The position numbers and the translations under genes are program-made. The notes beneath the pieces were generated by a model. It saw only the letters and a program-made list of their open reading frames with translations, made no database searches and had not been told where the DNA came from. Shown here in pieces: positions 36,790 to 46,274 of a stretch of 64,000 bases of DNA (within the stretch, counting starts at the first letter, position 1; every line of letters begins with the position of its first letter). The stretch comes from Lysobacterales bacterium. GTDB taxonomy: Bacteria; Pseudomonadota; Gammaproteobacteria; Xanthomonadales; Marinicellaceae. Where the stretch lies: positions 37,399-101,398 of the forward strand of contig JALSHI010000005.1 of NCBI GenBank assembly GCA_026982315.1, given 5' to 3'.

Positions 36790-38232
36790 TCAATAACGGT
36801 AATGTTCCGGCTTATAGGGGCCTTCGGGTGAAACACCGATATAGGCGGCTTGCTCGGGAGTCAGTGTGGTGAGATGCGCGCCAATGCGGCCCAAGTGCAG
36901 TCTGGCCACCTTTTCATCCAGATGCTTGGGCAGGACATAAACCTGGTTGCTGTATTTCTTGCCTTGCCTTTGGGCGTCCTGAAACAGCTCCATTTGCGCC
37001 AGTACCTGATTGGTAAAGGAGTTGGACATGACAAAGCTGGGATGGCCGGTGGCGCAGCCCAGATTTACCAGGCGGCCTTTGGCCAGCAGGATGATTTTTT
37101 TGCCGTCCTCAAAGATGACATGGTCCACTTGTGGCTTGATTTCGTCCCACTGGCAATTTTTTTCCAGTCCGGCCACATCAATTTCATTGTCGAAATGGCC
37201 TATGTTACAGACAATGGCCTGATCCTTCATTTTTTTCATGTGGTCGTAGGTGATGACGTGATAATTGCCAGTCGCCGTGACGAAGATATCGGCTTTATCA
37301 GCGGCCTCGTCCATGGTGACCACCTTGTAGCCTTCCATGGCGGCCTGCAAGGCGCAGATGGGGTCGATTTCCGTCACCCATACGGTGGCGCCCAGGCCCC
37401 GCAGGGATTGTGCGCAGCCTTTGCCGACGTCTCCGTAACCGCAAACCACAGCGGTTTTACCGGCGATCATGACATCGGTGGCGCGCTTGATGCCGTCCAC
37501 CAGGGATTCCCGACAGCCATAAAGGTTATCGAATTTGGATTTGGTCACAGAGTCGTTGACATTAATGGCCGGGAAGGGCAGTTCATTGTTCTTGGCCATG
37601 TCGTACAGGCGGTGAACACCGGTGGTGGTTTCTTCGGTAACGCCCTGGATATTCTTCAGCACCCGGCTGTACCAACCCGGCTGGCTGGCCAGGCGTTTCT
37701 TAATGCTGGCAAACAGGTATTTTTCTTCTTCTGAACCGGGGTTGTCCAGGACGCTGGGATCTTTTTCAGCTTTGGCACCCAGGGTAATCAGCATGGTGGC
37801 GTCGCCGCCGTCATCGAGAATCATATTGGGCGTGCCGCCATCGGCCCATTCCATGATTTTATGCGTAAACTCCCAGTAATCTTCAAGACTTTCGCCCTTA
37901 AAGGCAAACACCGGAATACCCTGGTCGGCAATGGCCGCGGCGGCATGGTCCTGGGTGGAGTAAATGTTGCAGGACGCCCAGCGGACCTCGGCGCCCAGGG
38001 CGCGCAGGGTTTCAATCAGTACTGCGGTTTGGATGGTCATGTGTAGGGAACCGGCGATGCGGGCGCCCTTCAGTGGCTGGGCATCCTTGTATTCCTCCCG
38101 AATGGCCATCAACCCGGGCATTTCGGTTTCCGCTATGCGGATTTCCTTGTGGCCCCAGTCGGCCAGACCAATGTCGGCCACATGATAATCGGGCTTGGGG
38201 GTGTCTGTGACGCTGTTTTGTGCTGTACTCAT
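36790..38232 (-). CDS. ahcY: S-adenosylhomocysteinase
   Basis: NAD-dependent hydrolase that splits S-adenosylhomocysteine into adenosine and homocysteine. 480 residues, the long bacterial form with an internal insertion. The Rossmann motif [18 protein letters not shown], the catalytic region [16 protein letters not shown] and the C-terminal KPEHYRY are clear. It follows metK by 43 bases and precedes metF by 20, forming a methyl-cycle operon. There is no room for an SAH riboswitch directly upstream. Its presence implies recycling through AhcY instead of the Pfs/LuxS route. Confidence 0.97.
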   Translation of the reverse strand: MSTAQNSVTDTPKPDYHVADIGLADWGHKEIRIAETEMPGLMAIREEYKDAQPLKGARIAGSLHMTIQTAVLIETLRALGAEVRWASCNIYSTQDHAAAAIADQGIPVFAFKGESLEDYWEFTHKIMEWADGGTPNMILDDGGDATMLITLGAKAEKDPSVLDNPGSEEEKYLFASIKKRLASQPGWYSRVLKNIQGVTEETTTGVHRLYDMAKNNELPFPAINVNDSVTKSKFDNLYGCRESLVDGIKRATDVMIAGKTAVVCGYGDVGKGCAQSLRGLGATVWVTEIDPICALQAAMEGYKVVTMDEAADKADIFVTATGNYHVITYDHMKKMKDQAIVCNIGHFDNEIDVAGLEKNCQWDEIKPQVDHVIFEDGKKIILLAKGRLVNLGCATGHPSFVMSNSFTNQVLAQMELFQDAQRQGKKYSNQVYVLPKHLDEKVARLHLGRIGAHLTTLTPEQAAYIGVSPEGPYKPEHYRY

Positions 38233-38275
38233 GATGATACTCGTTGGTTTTGTTTGTGTGAAAAAAGTTTTTGGG

Positions 38276-39433
38276 TTACAGGCCGGCTTCGGATCGCAAA
38301 ATATCCGCCTTGTCGGTTTTTTCCCAGGTGAACTCGGGTTCTTCCCGGCCCATGTGACCGTAAGCGGCGGTTTTCTGGTAAATGGGGCGGATCAGATCCA
38401 GCTCTTTGATAATGCCATAGGGGCGCAGATCGAAGTGTTCTCGTATCAGTCGTGCAATAACCCGATCCTCTACCGCTCCGGTGCCAAAGGTGGTGACGCT
38501 GATGGAAGTGGGTTCAGCCACGCCGATGGCGTAGGATACCTGGACTTCGCAGCGCTCCGCCAGCCCGGCGGCGACCACATTCTTGGCCACATAACGGCAG
38601 GCGTAAGCGGCGGAACGGTCCACTTTTGAGGGATCCTTGCCGGAGAAGGCGCCGCCCCCATGCCGGGCCATACCGCCGTAGGTATCCACGATGATTTTAC
38701 GTCCGGTCAGGCCACAGTCGCCCACCGGGCCGCCAATAATAAACTGGCCGGTGGGGTTGATGTGAAACTTGGTGTTGCCGTCAATCCATTCACTGGGCAG
38801 TACGGGTTTAATGATTTCTTCCATAACGGCTTCGCGCAAGTCGCGCTGGGAAATGTCCGGCGCATGCTGGGTGGACAACACCACCGCGTCAATGCCTACG
38901 GGTTTGTCATTGGCATAACGGAAGGTGAGCTGGCTTTTTGCGTCTGGACGCAGCCAGGCGAGCTTGCCGGTGCGGCGCACAAAGGCTTGCCGTTGCACCA
39001 GGCGATGAGCATAGGTAATGGGAGCGGGCATCAGCACATCCGTTTCGTTGCTGGCATAGCCAAACATCAGGCCCTGGTCTCCGGCGCCTTGTTCTTCCGG
39101 TGCGGTGCGATCCACGCCCTGAGCGATATCACCGGATTGTTTGCCAATCAGCGACATAACGGCACAGGTTTTGCCATCAAAACCCACTTCCGAGCTGTTA
39201 TAGCCGATCTCGGTAATCACCCGCCGAACCAATTCGTCAAGGTCCACCCAGGCGTTGGTGGTGATTTCGCCAGAAACGATGGCCACGCCGGTTTTGACCA
39301 TGGTTTCGCAGGCCACGCGGGCATTGCTGTCCTCCTGGAGAATGGCGTCCAGCACAGCATCGGAAATCTGGTCGGCCACTTTGTCGGGATGGCCTTCAGA
39401 GACAGATTCGGAAGTAAACAGGTAATCGCTCAT
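38276..39433 (-). CDS. metK: S-adenosylmethionine synthetase
   Basis: Makes SAM from methionine and ATP. 385 residues. Start [18 protein letters not shown] with the conserved GHPDK motif, [12 protein letters not shown], and the P-loop-like [19 protein letters not shown] are present. First gene of the metK-ahcY-metF operon. A long perfect inverted repeat begins five bases upstream of the start codon and covers the Shine-Dalgarno region, so regulation at the operator or RNA level is likely. Confidence 0.97.
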   Translation of the reverse strand: MSDYLFTSESVSEGHPDKVADQISDAVLDAILQEDSNARVACETMVKTGVAIVSGEITTNAWVDLDELVRRVITEIGYNSSEVGFDGKTCAVMSLIGKQSGDIAQGVDRTAPEEQGAGDQGLMFGYASNETDVLMPAPITYAHRLVQRQAFVRRTGKLAWLRPDAKSQLTFRYANDKPVGIDAVVLSTQHAPDISQRDLREAVMEEIIKPVLPSEWIDGNTKFHINPTGQFIIGGPVGDCGLTGRKIIVDTYGGMARHGGGAFSGKDPSKVDRSAAYACRYVAKNVVAAGLAERCEVQVSYAIGVAEPTSISVTTFGTGAVEDRVIARLIREHFDLRPYGIIKELDLIRPIYQKTAAYGHMGREEPEFTWEKTDKADILRSEAGL

Positions 39434-39438
39434 GGCTT

Positions 39439-39468
39439 TATATCTCTTTGTTCGGATAAAGAGATATA
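39439..39468. promoter_or_regulatory. 11-base inverted repeat over the metK ribosome binding site
   Basis: Perfect arms TATATCTCTTT (39439-39449) and AAAGAGATATA (39458-39468) with an 8-base spacer. On the minus strand the AAAGAG arm is the only plausible Shine-Dalgarno for metK. The site could be an operator for an ArsR-type SAH-responsive regulator of the SahR kind or an RNA hairpin that hides the ribosome binding site. Confidence 0.6.
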
Positions 39469-39512
39469 TTGTAACCGCTGGAGCCGCCTGAGGGTAGCCC
39501 TTTTATGGCGGC

Positions 39513-41261
39513 TTATGATGCGGCTTGTTGGGGCAGGGGCGGACACTCAATCCGGTGATAACGATTGGGCGCCAGAGTCTCTGCTGACAGTTGGGTGTGT
39601 TGGCCTTCCGGCCAGAAAATCTCTATTGTTGCAGATTGCTCGGAAGGGTAGAACAACACACGCGTATCCTGGCTGGAGGCATAACTGCCATCGCTGTGTA
39701 CGTGACGATAGGTGGTGATGCCATCGGCTGTGCGCCACTGCAGTTTTGCGCCCAGCGCTGTGCGGCCGTGGCAGCGTAGGTCCAGTCCCAGCCAGTGATC
39801 CGGATTGCTGTTGTTTCTCAGCACGGTTGGCGGCTGGTTATTGTTGCTGATAACCAGGTCCTTGTCACCGTCATTATCCAGGTCTACCGGCACCAGTCCG
39901 CGACCGACCCGTTTGGGCAGTTGTCTGGCCAGTTGTTGCTGATACTGCAAGGCGCCATTGTGGTCCAACCAGACTTGCACCGGCTCGGTATGCAGGCGAC
40001 CATTGGATTCCTCACCGTAGCCTTTTTCCGTGGTCACCACCGAGCCATTGACAACCACCAGATCCAGCCGGTTATCGCCGTTGAGATCTAAAAACGCTGT
40101 ACCAAACCCGGTAAAGGGGCGTACCGCCGCGGTCAGTCCCGCTTGCGCGGTTTTGTCTGTGAAGTGCCCACTCTGATTCAAATACAATGTATTGGTTTCC
40201 GCCTGATAATGGGTCACATACAAGTCGTTAAAGCCATTGTTGTCCATATCGCCCACGGCAATGCCCATGCTGGCTTCCACCTGGCCCATGAGGTTGAAAG
40301 CCGCGCCCCGCCGCATGGCTTCGTCGGCGAGCAACTGCCCAGACTGGTTGAAAAACAACTGGTTGTTTTGTTGGTCGTTGGCTATGTATACATCCGGCCA
40401 GCCATTGTTGTCAAAATCAGCTGTGACCACACCCAGACTGGCTCGCGGAGTGATGGCTGGTGCCGGACTGGTTTGTAGTCCTGCCCCCTGGTTGTTAAGG
40501 AAAAACCAGTCAACACGATCCCGATAAGCCGAAGGTGGACAATACCCGGGTGCGCCATTGGCCAGCCGGCAATCTACGTCTTTTGAGCCATCCACATAAT
40601 TGGTCACCCACACGTCCAGCCAACCATCGCCATTGGCGTCAAACCAGCTGGCGCTGGTAAAAAAGCTTTCCTCGGCCGGCGCGCTCAGCCAGCCGCTGTT
40701 GCGAAAGTGTCCGTGCCCCTGATTGATCCAAAGCTGCAGGCGGTTGTGTCCACCGGTGAGAATGTCTTCCCACCCGTCGTTATTGGCATCGGCTACCGCG
40801 GCAAAAATCAGGCCCCGTTGGGATGTCAGGGAGGTATCACCGCCTTTAGTGTGGTTGGGTGGTGTTATTTTAGCGAACTGCAGTGCGTCTTTTTCGCTCA
40901 GGTTGCGATACAGGCCAGAAGACGTGCCTGTCGAGCCGTATTGGGGAAAAAACAGGTCCATCCGGCCGTCGTTGTCAATGTCAATCACAGCCACGCCGGA
41001 TCCCAGTGGTTCGTAGATGGCGTATTGGTCGCTGAAACCGGCGTCGTGCTGGAAATCAATGCCCAGCTCACTGGTATTCAAGGATTCAAGCAGCGGGGGA
41101 GTCGCTGGTTTGTCTGTATATGCGTGCGCTGGCTGCGCTCCACTTTCATCCTTCTGGGCATCACCACAGGCCATGAGTGTGAGAAAAAGGGTCAATTGCC
41201 CGATGCCAAGCAGTGGTTTTGCGGATAAAAGCCTACGTTTGTTTGGCTGTGATGGCGTCAT
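39513..41261 (-). CDS. FG-GAP/VCBS repeat lipoprotein with ASPIC/UnbV domain (CRTAC1-like)
   Basis: Exported protein of 582 residues; the N terminus has a hydrophobic segment ending in the lipobox-like LMAC. At least six calcium-type loops (DIDNDGRMD, DANNDGWED, DANGDGWLD, DFDNNGWPD, DMDNNGFND, DLDNDGDKD) at roughly even spacing mark FG-GAP repeats of a beta propeller, followed by an ASPIC/UnbV-type C-terminal domain (about 490-575). CRTAC1-like proteins in bacteria are surface or periplasmic and of unknown role. It overlaps the upstream TPR gene by four bases, so the two are made together. Confidence 0.85.
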   Translation of the reverse strand: MTPSQPNKRRLLSAKPLLGIGQLTLFLTLMACGDAQKDESGAQPAHAYTDKPATPPLLESLNTSELGIDFQHDAGFSDQYAIYEPLGSGVAVIDIDNDGRMDLFFPQYGSTGTSSGLYRNLSEKDALQFAKITPPNHTKGGDTSLTSQRGLIFAAVADANNDGWEDILTGGHNRLQLWINQGHGHFRNSGWLSAPAEESFFTSASWFDANGDGWLDVWVTNYVDGSKDVDCRLANGAPGYCPPSAYRDRVDWFFLNNQGAGLQTSPAPAITPRASLGVVTADFDNNGWPDVYIANDQQNNQLFFNQSGQLLADEAMRRGAAFNLMGQVEASMGIAVGDMDNNGFNDLYVTHYQAETNTLYLNQSGHFTDKTAQAGLTAAVRPFTGFGTAFLDLNGDNRLDLVVVNGSVVTTEKGYGEESNGRLHTEPVQVWLDHNGALQYQQQLARQLPKRVGRGLVPVDLDNDGDKDLVISNNNQPPTVLRNNSNPDHWLGLDLRCHGRTALGAKLQWRTADGITTYRHVHSDGSYASSQDTRVLFYPSEQSATIEIFWPEGQHTQLSAETLAPNRYHRIECPPLPQQAAS

Positions 41262-42964
41262 AGCTGTGTCTTTGGGCTGGATGGTTTCGGCTGGGTTTTA
41301 TTGTTTGAGCCAGAAATAAAACGCGCCAGATCCGGCGTTTTTCCCGCCAGCACCTGCTCGGCGGACTGGCGCAGGTGCTGGTCGTCAATGATGGTGGCGT
41401 CCATGACGGTACGAGGTGCTTCCCTGTGCCACAACTCCAGCGCTTGGTCGACTGTTTTGAGTTGCCCGGTTTTCAGCCGCCACAATGCTTGGAGCGCTGC
41501 GACTTCCGCCGACTGCGCGCCGGGAATTTCACTGAAGGCCTGCTTGGCCCAGGGCGCGGCCGCCTCGTCGGAGGAAACGCTGTCTTGCAGCAGAGCCTTG
41601 AGCGCCAATGCCTGAATCTGCGCATCTTGCGGATTGCTTTTCAACCAGCGGTGAACGCGGCTCAGGGCTGCAGCGGTGTCTTTGCGGGCGAGCAGCAAAT
41701 CCAGCCAGGCTATCCGGCCCAGGGCATGGTCGGGCTGTTTTTCCAACAGGATGCGCAGTTGTTCTTTTGCCGCGTCCCAGCGCTGTTGTTGCCGCAGTAT
41801 GCCGGCCAGGTTAAGCCGCGCCTGGGATAGATCCGGGTCATGCTGCAGTGCCTTGCGGTACTGGCTCAATGCGCGGTCAGGGTGCCCCAGTTGCCAGTAA
41901 GCATTGCCCAGATTGGTGAGCAAAATGGCATTGTCAGGGTCGAGTATCAAGCCCTTGCGATAAGCGGCGGCGGCCGCCTGGAAATGTCCCAGACGAAACA
42001 AAATACTGCCCTGGTTCAGGTGGTTAATGGGGTCTCTGGGAGCCAGTTTTAGCAATTGCTGACTGGTCTTCAAGGCAGCGTTTAACTGCTGACTACCCGA
42101 GAGGGTTTTGATTTGTTTACGCAGATAGCGAATGGGGTTGCCCAGTTGTTCGGCTTGTTGCGTGAAGCGGTTGCCAAAATCCAGTGTGCCCGGGGCTTGT
42201 TGCCGTTGGGCCTGTTCGGCCAGTTCCGGCTGGTTGCACAGGCGATAAGCGCTGGCCAGGGGGGCATATAACTGCTTCAGGCCAGGCTTGTATTCCAGCA
42301 TGATCCGAAGCTTGTCAATGGCTCGTTGACATTGCTCCTGCTGCAGGGCCAGGGTGGCTTGCAGATAAAGCAGTTCCGGATAATGAGGGCTGATTTTTTC
42401 GGCTTTGTGCAGCCATTCAGCGGCGTTATCCCATTGTCCGGCTTCAATCAGCCAGCGAGCGCCGGTCAGAATAAAGGTGATTCGGTCAAGGTCATTCAGG
42501 TGATCCAGGCTGTCGCTGAGGGTCTTCAGAGCAGCTTGCAGGTGGCCGTTTTTTGCCTGTTCAAGAGCGACAAAGTAACGTAATAAAGGCCATGTGGGGG
42601 ATTTTTTGTCGGTATTTTTTTCCAAACGGGAAAAGATATCACTGGCAAGGCTGGTTACATCATGGGTGTGCAGCACAAATGCCAGTTGAAGCCAGGCAAG
42701 GGGCGCGTTTTGCGCCTGGGTTTGTATGGTTTTGAGCAGCTTTGGTATTCGCTGGGCTGAAAGCTTGTCCCATTCCTGGGGGGAAACTTGCTGTACTTTC
42801 TCAATGGTGCTTTGCTGCCACAAACCATCCGAGTCGTTATGTTGGCAACTGGATAGCGTCAGAAACATCGCAAGCAGCCATAACCCGGCCAGACAACTGG
42901 CAGCGCAGGTTTTTCGCTGACAGTTCTTACCAGGCAGAGAAGATGGTTGGCGATACGTCATCAT
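41258..42964 (-). CDS. TPR-repeat lipoprotein
   Basis: 568 residues from ATG 42964 (a second ATG lies one codon on). The signal peptide ends in the lipobox LSSC. The rest is alpha-helical with many tetratricopeptide repeats; the clearest run is about residues 290-400 (for example AAAYRKGLILDPDNAILLTN and ALSQYRKALQHDPDLSQARL). TPR arrays bind partner proteins. The coupled FG-GAP gene downstream suggests an envelope complex of the two. No strong Shine-Dalgarno is visible. Confidence 0.85.
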   Translation of the reverse strand: MMTYRQPSSLPGKNCQRKTCAASCLAGLWLLAMFLTLSSCQHNDSDGLWQQSTIEKVQQVSPQEWDKLSAQRIPKLLKTIQTQAQNAPLAWLQLAFVLHTHDVTSLASDIFSRLEKNTDKKSPTWPLLRYFVALEQAKNGHLQAALKTLSDSLDHLNDLDRITFILTGARWLIEAGQWDNAAEWLHKAEKISPHYPELLYLQATLALQQEQCQRAIDKLRIMLEYKPGLKQLYAPLASAYRLCNQPELAEQAQRQQAPGTLDFGNRFTQQAEQLGNPIRYLRKQIKTLSGSQQLNAALKTSQQLLKLAPRDPINHLNQGSILFRLGHFQAAAAAYRKGLILDPDNAILLTNLGNAYWQLGHPDRALSQYRKALQHDPDLSQARLNLAGILRQQQRWDAAKEQLRILLEKQPDHALGRIAWLDLLLARKDTAAALSRVHRWLKSNPQDAQIQALALKALLQDSVSSDEAAAPWAKQAFSEIPGAQSAEVAALQALWRLKTGQLKTVDQALELWHREAPRTVMDATIIDDQHLRQSAEQVLAGKTPDLARFISGSNNKTQPKPSSPKTQL

Positions 42965-43051
42965 AAACAAGAGAATTACTGAAGCGATTTAAGCAGTGTA
43001 TCATTTTGCCTGGTATTGGCAAGGTGGCGGAAATGTCTGCCGCAAACGGCG

Positions 43052-43078
43052 TTGACGCCTGTTCTGCCATGCTAAAAT
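43052..43078 (+). promoter_or_regulatory. Promoter placed for a leaderless message
   Basis: TTGACG (43052-43057), a 15-base spacer and extended -10 TGCTAAAAT (43070-43078). Transcription should start around 43084-43087, at or next to the acyltransferase ATG at 43086, so the message would have almost no leader. Confidence 0.5.
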
Positions 43079-43085
43079 AACATCC

Positions 43086-43973
43086 ATGATCTGTTACCTG
43101 AAAGCGGCTTTGGCCCTGATTCTGCTGACTACCAATACCTTGTTCTGGGGTATCCCCCTGATTGTGGTTTCCTTTCTCAAGTTTTTATTGCCGATACCGG
43201 CGGCACGCGCGGCGGTTGGCCGCTGGCTGGTCTGGTTTGCGGAAAACTGGGTGGGTATTAATGCCTTCTTTCTGCGTCGCCTCAACGGCGAGAAAATTGA
43301 AGTGCGGGGACTGGAGCAGGTTCGCCCGGATCAGTGGTATCTGATTATCAGCAATCACCAGTCATGGGTGGACATTCCGGTTTTGCAAACGGTGTTTTAC
43401 CGCAAGATTCCCTTTCTGAAATTTTTTCTCAAGCAGCAATTGATCTGGGTGCCGGTGCTGGGGGCGGTATGGTGGGCGCTGGATTTCCCTTTTATGCGGC
43501 GGTATAGCCGCGAGTATTTGCAAAAACATCCGGAGAAAAAAGGCAAGGATCTGGAAATTACGCGCAAGGCCTGTGAAAAGTTTCGTGACTTTCCCATTGC
43601 CATTATCAATTTTGTGGAAGGCACGCGCTTCACGCCGGAAAAGCACCAAAAACAACAATCGCCCTATCGGCGTTTACTCAAACCCAAAGCCGGTGGTGTC
43701 GGTTTTGTGTTGGGGAGTCTGGGCGAGCAGATAGACGCCGTGCTGCTGGTGGTCATTGACTACCGCCCCCAGGTGCCGGGGTTTATTGACTTTCTGTGCG
43801 GCAAAGTGGATCGCATTATTGTCACCGTGCGGGTGATTCCTGTGCCAGCCCATTTGAAAAATCGCAATTACATCACGGACGAGGATTACCGAGGCGCCTT
43901 ACAGGCATGGATAAATGACTTGTGGCGGCAGGAAGACGAAATTTTGAATCGGCAATCAGGGGGTGATTCATGA
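43086..43973 (+). CDS. PlsC-type acyltransferase (YihG-like)
   Basis: Membrane-bound acyltransferase of 295 residues. One or two N-terminal hydrophobic segments (about 5-45), then the 1-acylglycerol-3-phosphate acyltransferase domain with NHQSWVD (catalytic H-x4-D) and FVEGTRFTPEK (glycerophosphate-binding motif). It resembles the E. coli YihG/YihF-type acyltransferases, which set acyl composition of phospholipids. There is no Shine-Dalgarno; the promoter position suggests leaderless translation. Its stop overlaps the next gene by four bases. Confidence 0.88.
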   Translation: MICYLKAALALILLTTNTLFWGIPLIVVSFLKFLLPIPAARAAVGRWLVWFAENWVGINAFFLRRLNGEKIEVRGLEQVRPDQWYLIISNHQSWVDIPVLQTVFYRKIPFLKFFLKQQLIWVPVLGAVWWALDFPFMRRYSREYLQKHPEKKGKDLEITRKACEKFRDFPIAIINFVEGTRFTPEKHQKQQSPYRRLLKPKAGGVGFVLGSLGEQIDAVLLVVIDYRPQVPGFIDFLCGKVDRIIVTVRVIPVPAHLKNRNYITDEDYRGALQAWINDLWRQEDEILNRQSGGDS

Positions 43974-44635
43974 GTGGGGAAACCGTGTTTAATGTGGTGT
44001 TTCAAGGCAAATTGGCCCCCGGGTTCGATCGGGAAACCGCCATGGCCAATTTTGCCCGGGCTTTCAAGTTGTCGCCGCAAAAAGCAGCCCGGTTGTTCGA
44101 TGGCCAAAGACGGGTTATCAAAAAGAATTTATCGCGGCAAAAGGCCAACATTTTTCGCCAGCAGTTAAAACAACTGGGCGTGCGCGTGGCCCTCATCAAA
44201 GTGGAAACAGATTCAGCCGATGACCAGTTTAGCTTGTCGCCCCCGGGCGTGGTGCTGGCGCCACAGGTGTATCGTCCGCCGGTGCACATTGACACTTCCG
44301 GCCTGGCGGTGAGCGATGCGAGTGGGCCGCTGGTGAAAAAGCCGTCGGTAGCGCCCCCGGTGTTTTCCCTGGAGGCGCTGGCCGTGGAAGAACAGTATGA
44401 TGCATTGGAGAGCCGGCCGCCTGTGTCCGAACCACAGCTGGATTTATCGAATCTGTCTGTGGATGAGCCAGGCGTGACCATTGTCGAGGCTCGTCCGGTG
44501 CCCGCACCAGAGTTTGATGTGAGCGACTGGCGACTGGATGAAAAAGGCGCGGTTATTGTTCAGCCACAAAAGCCGCCTGTTCCTGATATCCCCACGGATC
44601 ACTTGAGGCTGGCGGAGACACCAGAAGAGCAGTAA
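43970..44635 (+). CDS. Unknown protein with about 25-residue repeats
   Basis: 221 residues, no signal peptide or membrane segment. Residues 1-80 form a compact basic-helical domain (FQGKLAPGFDRETAMANFAR onward) of a type I recall at the N terminus of uncharacterised gammaproteobacterial proteins. Residues about 85-221 are four to five imperfect repeats of about 25 residues, each with an acidic/hydrophobic core such as HIDTSGLAVSD, VFSLEALAVEE, LDLSNLSVDEPG, FDVSDWRLDEKG, separated by Pro-rich spacers. The repeats look extended and could bind a partner repeatedly. Translation is coupled to the acyltransferase upstream, and the gene meets ubiB with seven bases between stops. Confidence 0.7.
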   Translation: MSGETVFNVVFQGKLAPGFDRETAMANFARAFKLSPQKAARLFDGQRRVIKKNLSRQKANIFRQQLKQLGVRVALIKVETDSADDQFSLSPPGVVLAPQVYRPPVHIDTSGLAVSDASGPLVKKPSVAPPVFSLEALAVEEQYDALESRPPVSEPQLDLSNLSVDEPGVTIVEARPVPAPEFDVSDWRLDEKGAVIVQPQKPPVPDIPTDHLRLAETPEEQ

Positions 44636-44642
44636 CGCGCTG

Positions 44643-46274
44643 TTACTTCCTTAAACCGGCCAGTAACAGGGCGGCAGCGCCAGTTGCTGTCATCCAGGCG
44701 ATAACCGGTTGCCCATGCCACTGCCAGTCAGTCTCCGGCGACAGCCCGGCAAGAACCGCAGCGGTGACAGCCAGCAAGCCGCCGGCGATGGTCAGGCGGG
44801 TTTTTCGCTGGCCGTTAATGTGGATGGCATGGTGGTGATTGTCATTTTCTTGTTGGTGGCGCTGGCGGCTAAGGGCCTCATACAGCAGATCCGGGATTTC
44901 AGCGCTTTTTTCCAACCAGGCCGGCAAGCGCTCCTTGAGTCGCTTGCGCGCGCCTTCAATGCCGTATTGTTCCCGCATGATGCCGGCCAGAACCGGTTTG
45001 GAGGTTTCCCACACGTCCAGTTGCGGGTCCAGTTGACGCCCCAATCCTTCCACGTTTAGCAGGGTTTTTTGCAATAGAATGAATTCCGGCTGCACAATCA
45101 GGTTGAAACGCCGCGCCATCTGAAAGGTTTTCAGTATGACCTCGCCAAAGGATATTTCACTGATGGGGCGGGCAAAATAGGGTTCGCAAACGGTGCGGAT
45201 GGCCGCTTCCAGTTCGTCCAGCCGGGTATTGGCCGGTACCCAGCCGGCTTCAATGTGCAATTCGGCGATACGGTAGTAATCTTGATCGAAAAAGGCGGCA
45301 AAATTATTGGCCAGATAGCGTTTGTGCTGGCGGGGTAGTGAGCCGCAAATGCCAAAATCGAGAATGATATAGCGCGGATTGTCCGGCTGTGTGGCGTCCA
45401 CAAAAATATTCCCCGGGTGCATGTCGGCGTGGAAGAAGTTGTCCCGGAATACCTGGGTATAAAACAGCTTGATGCCCTTTTTGGCCAGAACCTGTCGGTT
45501 AACGCCAGCAGCGTCCAGTTGCTCAAACTGCCGGATGGGAATGCCATGGATGCGCTCCATGACCATGACCTTTTCCTTGCAGCAGTCCCAGTGGACGGCG
45601 GGAATGTATAGATCCGGCGAGTCGGCAAAATTCTTGCGCAGCAGGGAGGCATTGGCCGCCTCGCGCTGTAAATCGAGTTCGTCGTAAATGGTTTTTTCAA
45701 ACTCTTCGACGATTTCTTCGGGATCGACCTGTACGCCCGGATTGGTGTATTTCCGCGCCAGCCGGGCCAGAAAACGCAACAGTTCCACATCCCGCTGGAT
45801 TTTTTTGTCGATGCCCGGGCGCAAGACTTTGATTACGACGTCCTGCCCGGTTTTGAGTGTGGCTGCATGGACCTGGGCGATGGAGGCTGAGGCCAGCGGT
45901 TGCGGATCTACAGTGGTAAAAACGGCCTCCAGCGGTTGGCCCAATTGCGTTTCAATCAGGGTTTTGGCCTCAGGCCACGGAAAAGGCTCAACATCATCTT
46001 GCAGGCGCGCCAGCTCCCGGGTAATGTCTTCAGGGATCAAATCCGGCCGGGTGGACAGCACTTGCCCGAATTTAATAAAAATCGGCCCCAGTTCTTCTAG
46101 GGCGCGGCGCAATTGTTCAGGCGCTGTTGCGCACTTTTTTGCCTTGGCGCCAGTGGGGGAAAGCAACTTTAATGCGTTGATCGGATTAATGCCTTTGCGC
46201 ACTGGCACCAGATCCATGACCCGCCAGGCCGACAGGGTCTGGGCAATGCGAAGCAATCGGGCCAGGTTTTTCAT
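44643..46274 (-). CDS. ubiB: Ubiquinone biosynthesis ATPase UbiB
   Basis: Atypical protein kinase-like (ADCK/UbiB) ATPase needed for ubiquinone synthesis. 543 residues. The family motif LGPIFIKFGQVLSTRPDLIP, the A-rich loop PLASASIAQVHAA, HPGNIFVD and ILDFGICGSLP are present; two hydrophobic segments close the C terminus (about 495-540), anchoring it in the inner membrane. Its ATG overlaps the ubiJ stop, giving ubiE-ubiJ-ubiB as in E. coli. Confidence 0.95.
   Translation of the reverse strand: MKNLARLLRIAQTLSAWRVMDLVPVRKGINPINALKLLSPTGAKAKKCATAPEQLRRALEELGPIFIKFGQVLSTRPDLIPEDITRELARLQDDVEPFPWPEAKTLIETQLGQPLEAVFTTVDPQPLASASIAQVHAATLKTGQDVVIKVLRPGIDKKIQRDVELLRFLARLARKYTNPGVQVDPEEIVEEFEKTIYDELDLQREAANASLLRKNFADSPDLYIPAVHWDCCKEKVMVMERIHGIPIRQFEQLDAAGVNRQVLAKKGIKLFYTQVFRDNFFHADMHPGNIFVDATQPDNPRYIILDFGICGSLPRQHKRYLANNFAAFFDQDYYRIAELHIEAGWVPANTRLDELEAAIRTVCEPYFARPISEISFGEVILKTFQMARRFNLIVQPEFILLQKTLLNVEGLGRQLDPQLDVWETSKPVLAGIMREQYGIEGARKRLKERLPAWLEKSAEIPDLLYEALSRQRHQQENDNHHHAIHINGQRKTRLTIAGGLLAVTAAVLAGLSPETDWQWHGQPVIAWMTATGAAALLLAGLRK

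Noticed and set aside
38233..38275. SAH riboswitch upstream of ahcY
   Set aside because: Only 43 bases separate metK and ahcY and they hold no pseudoknot-like structure.
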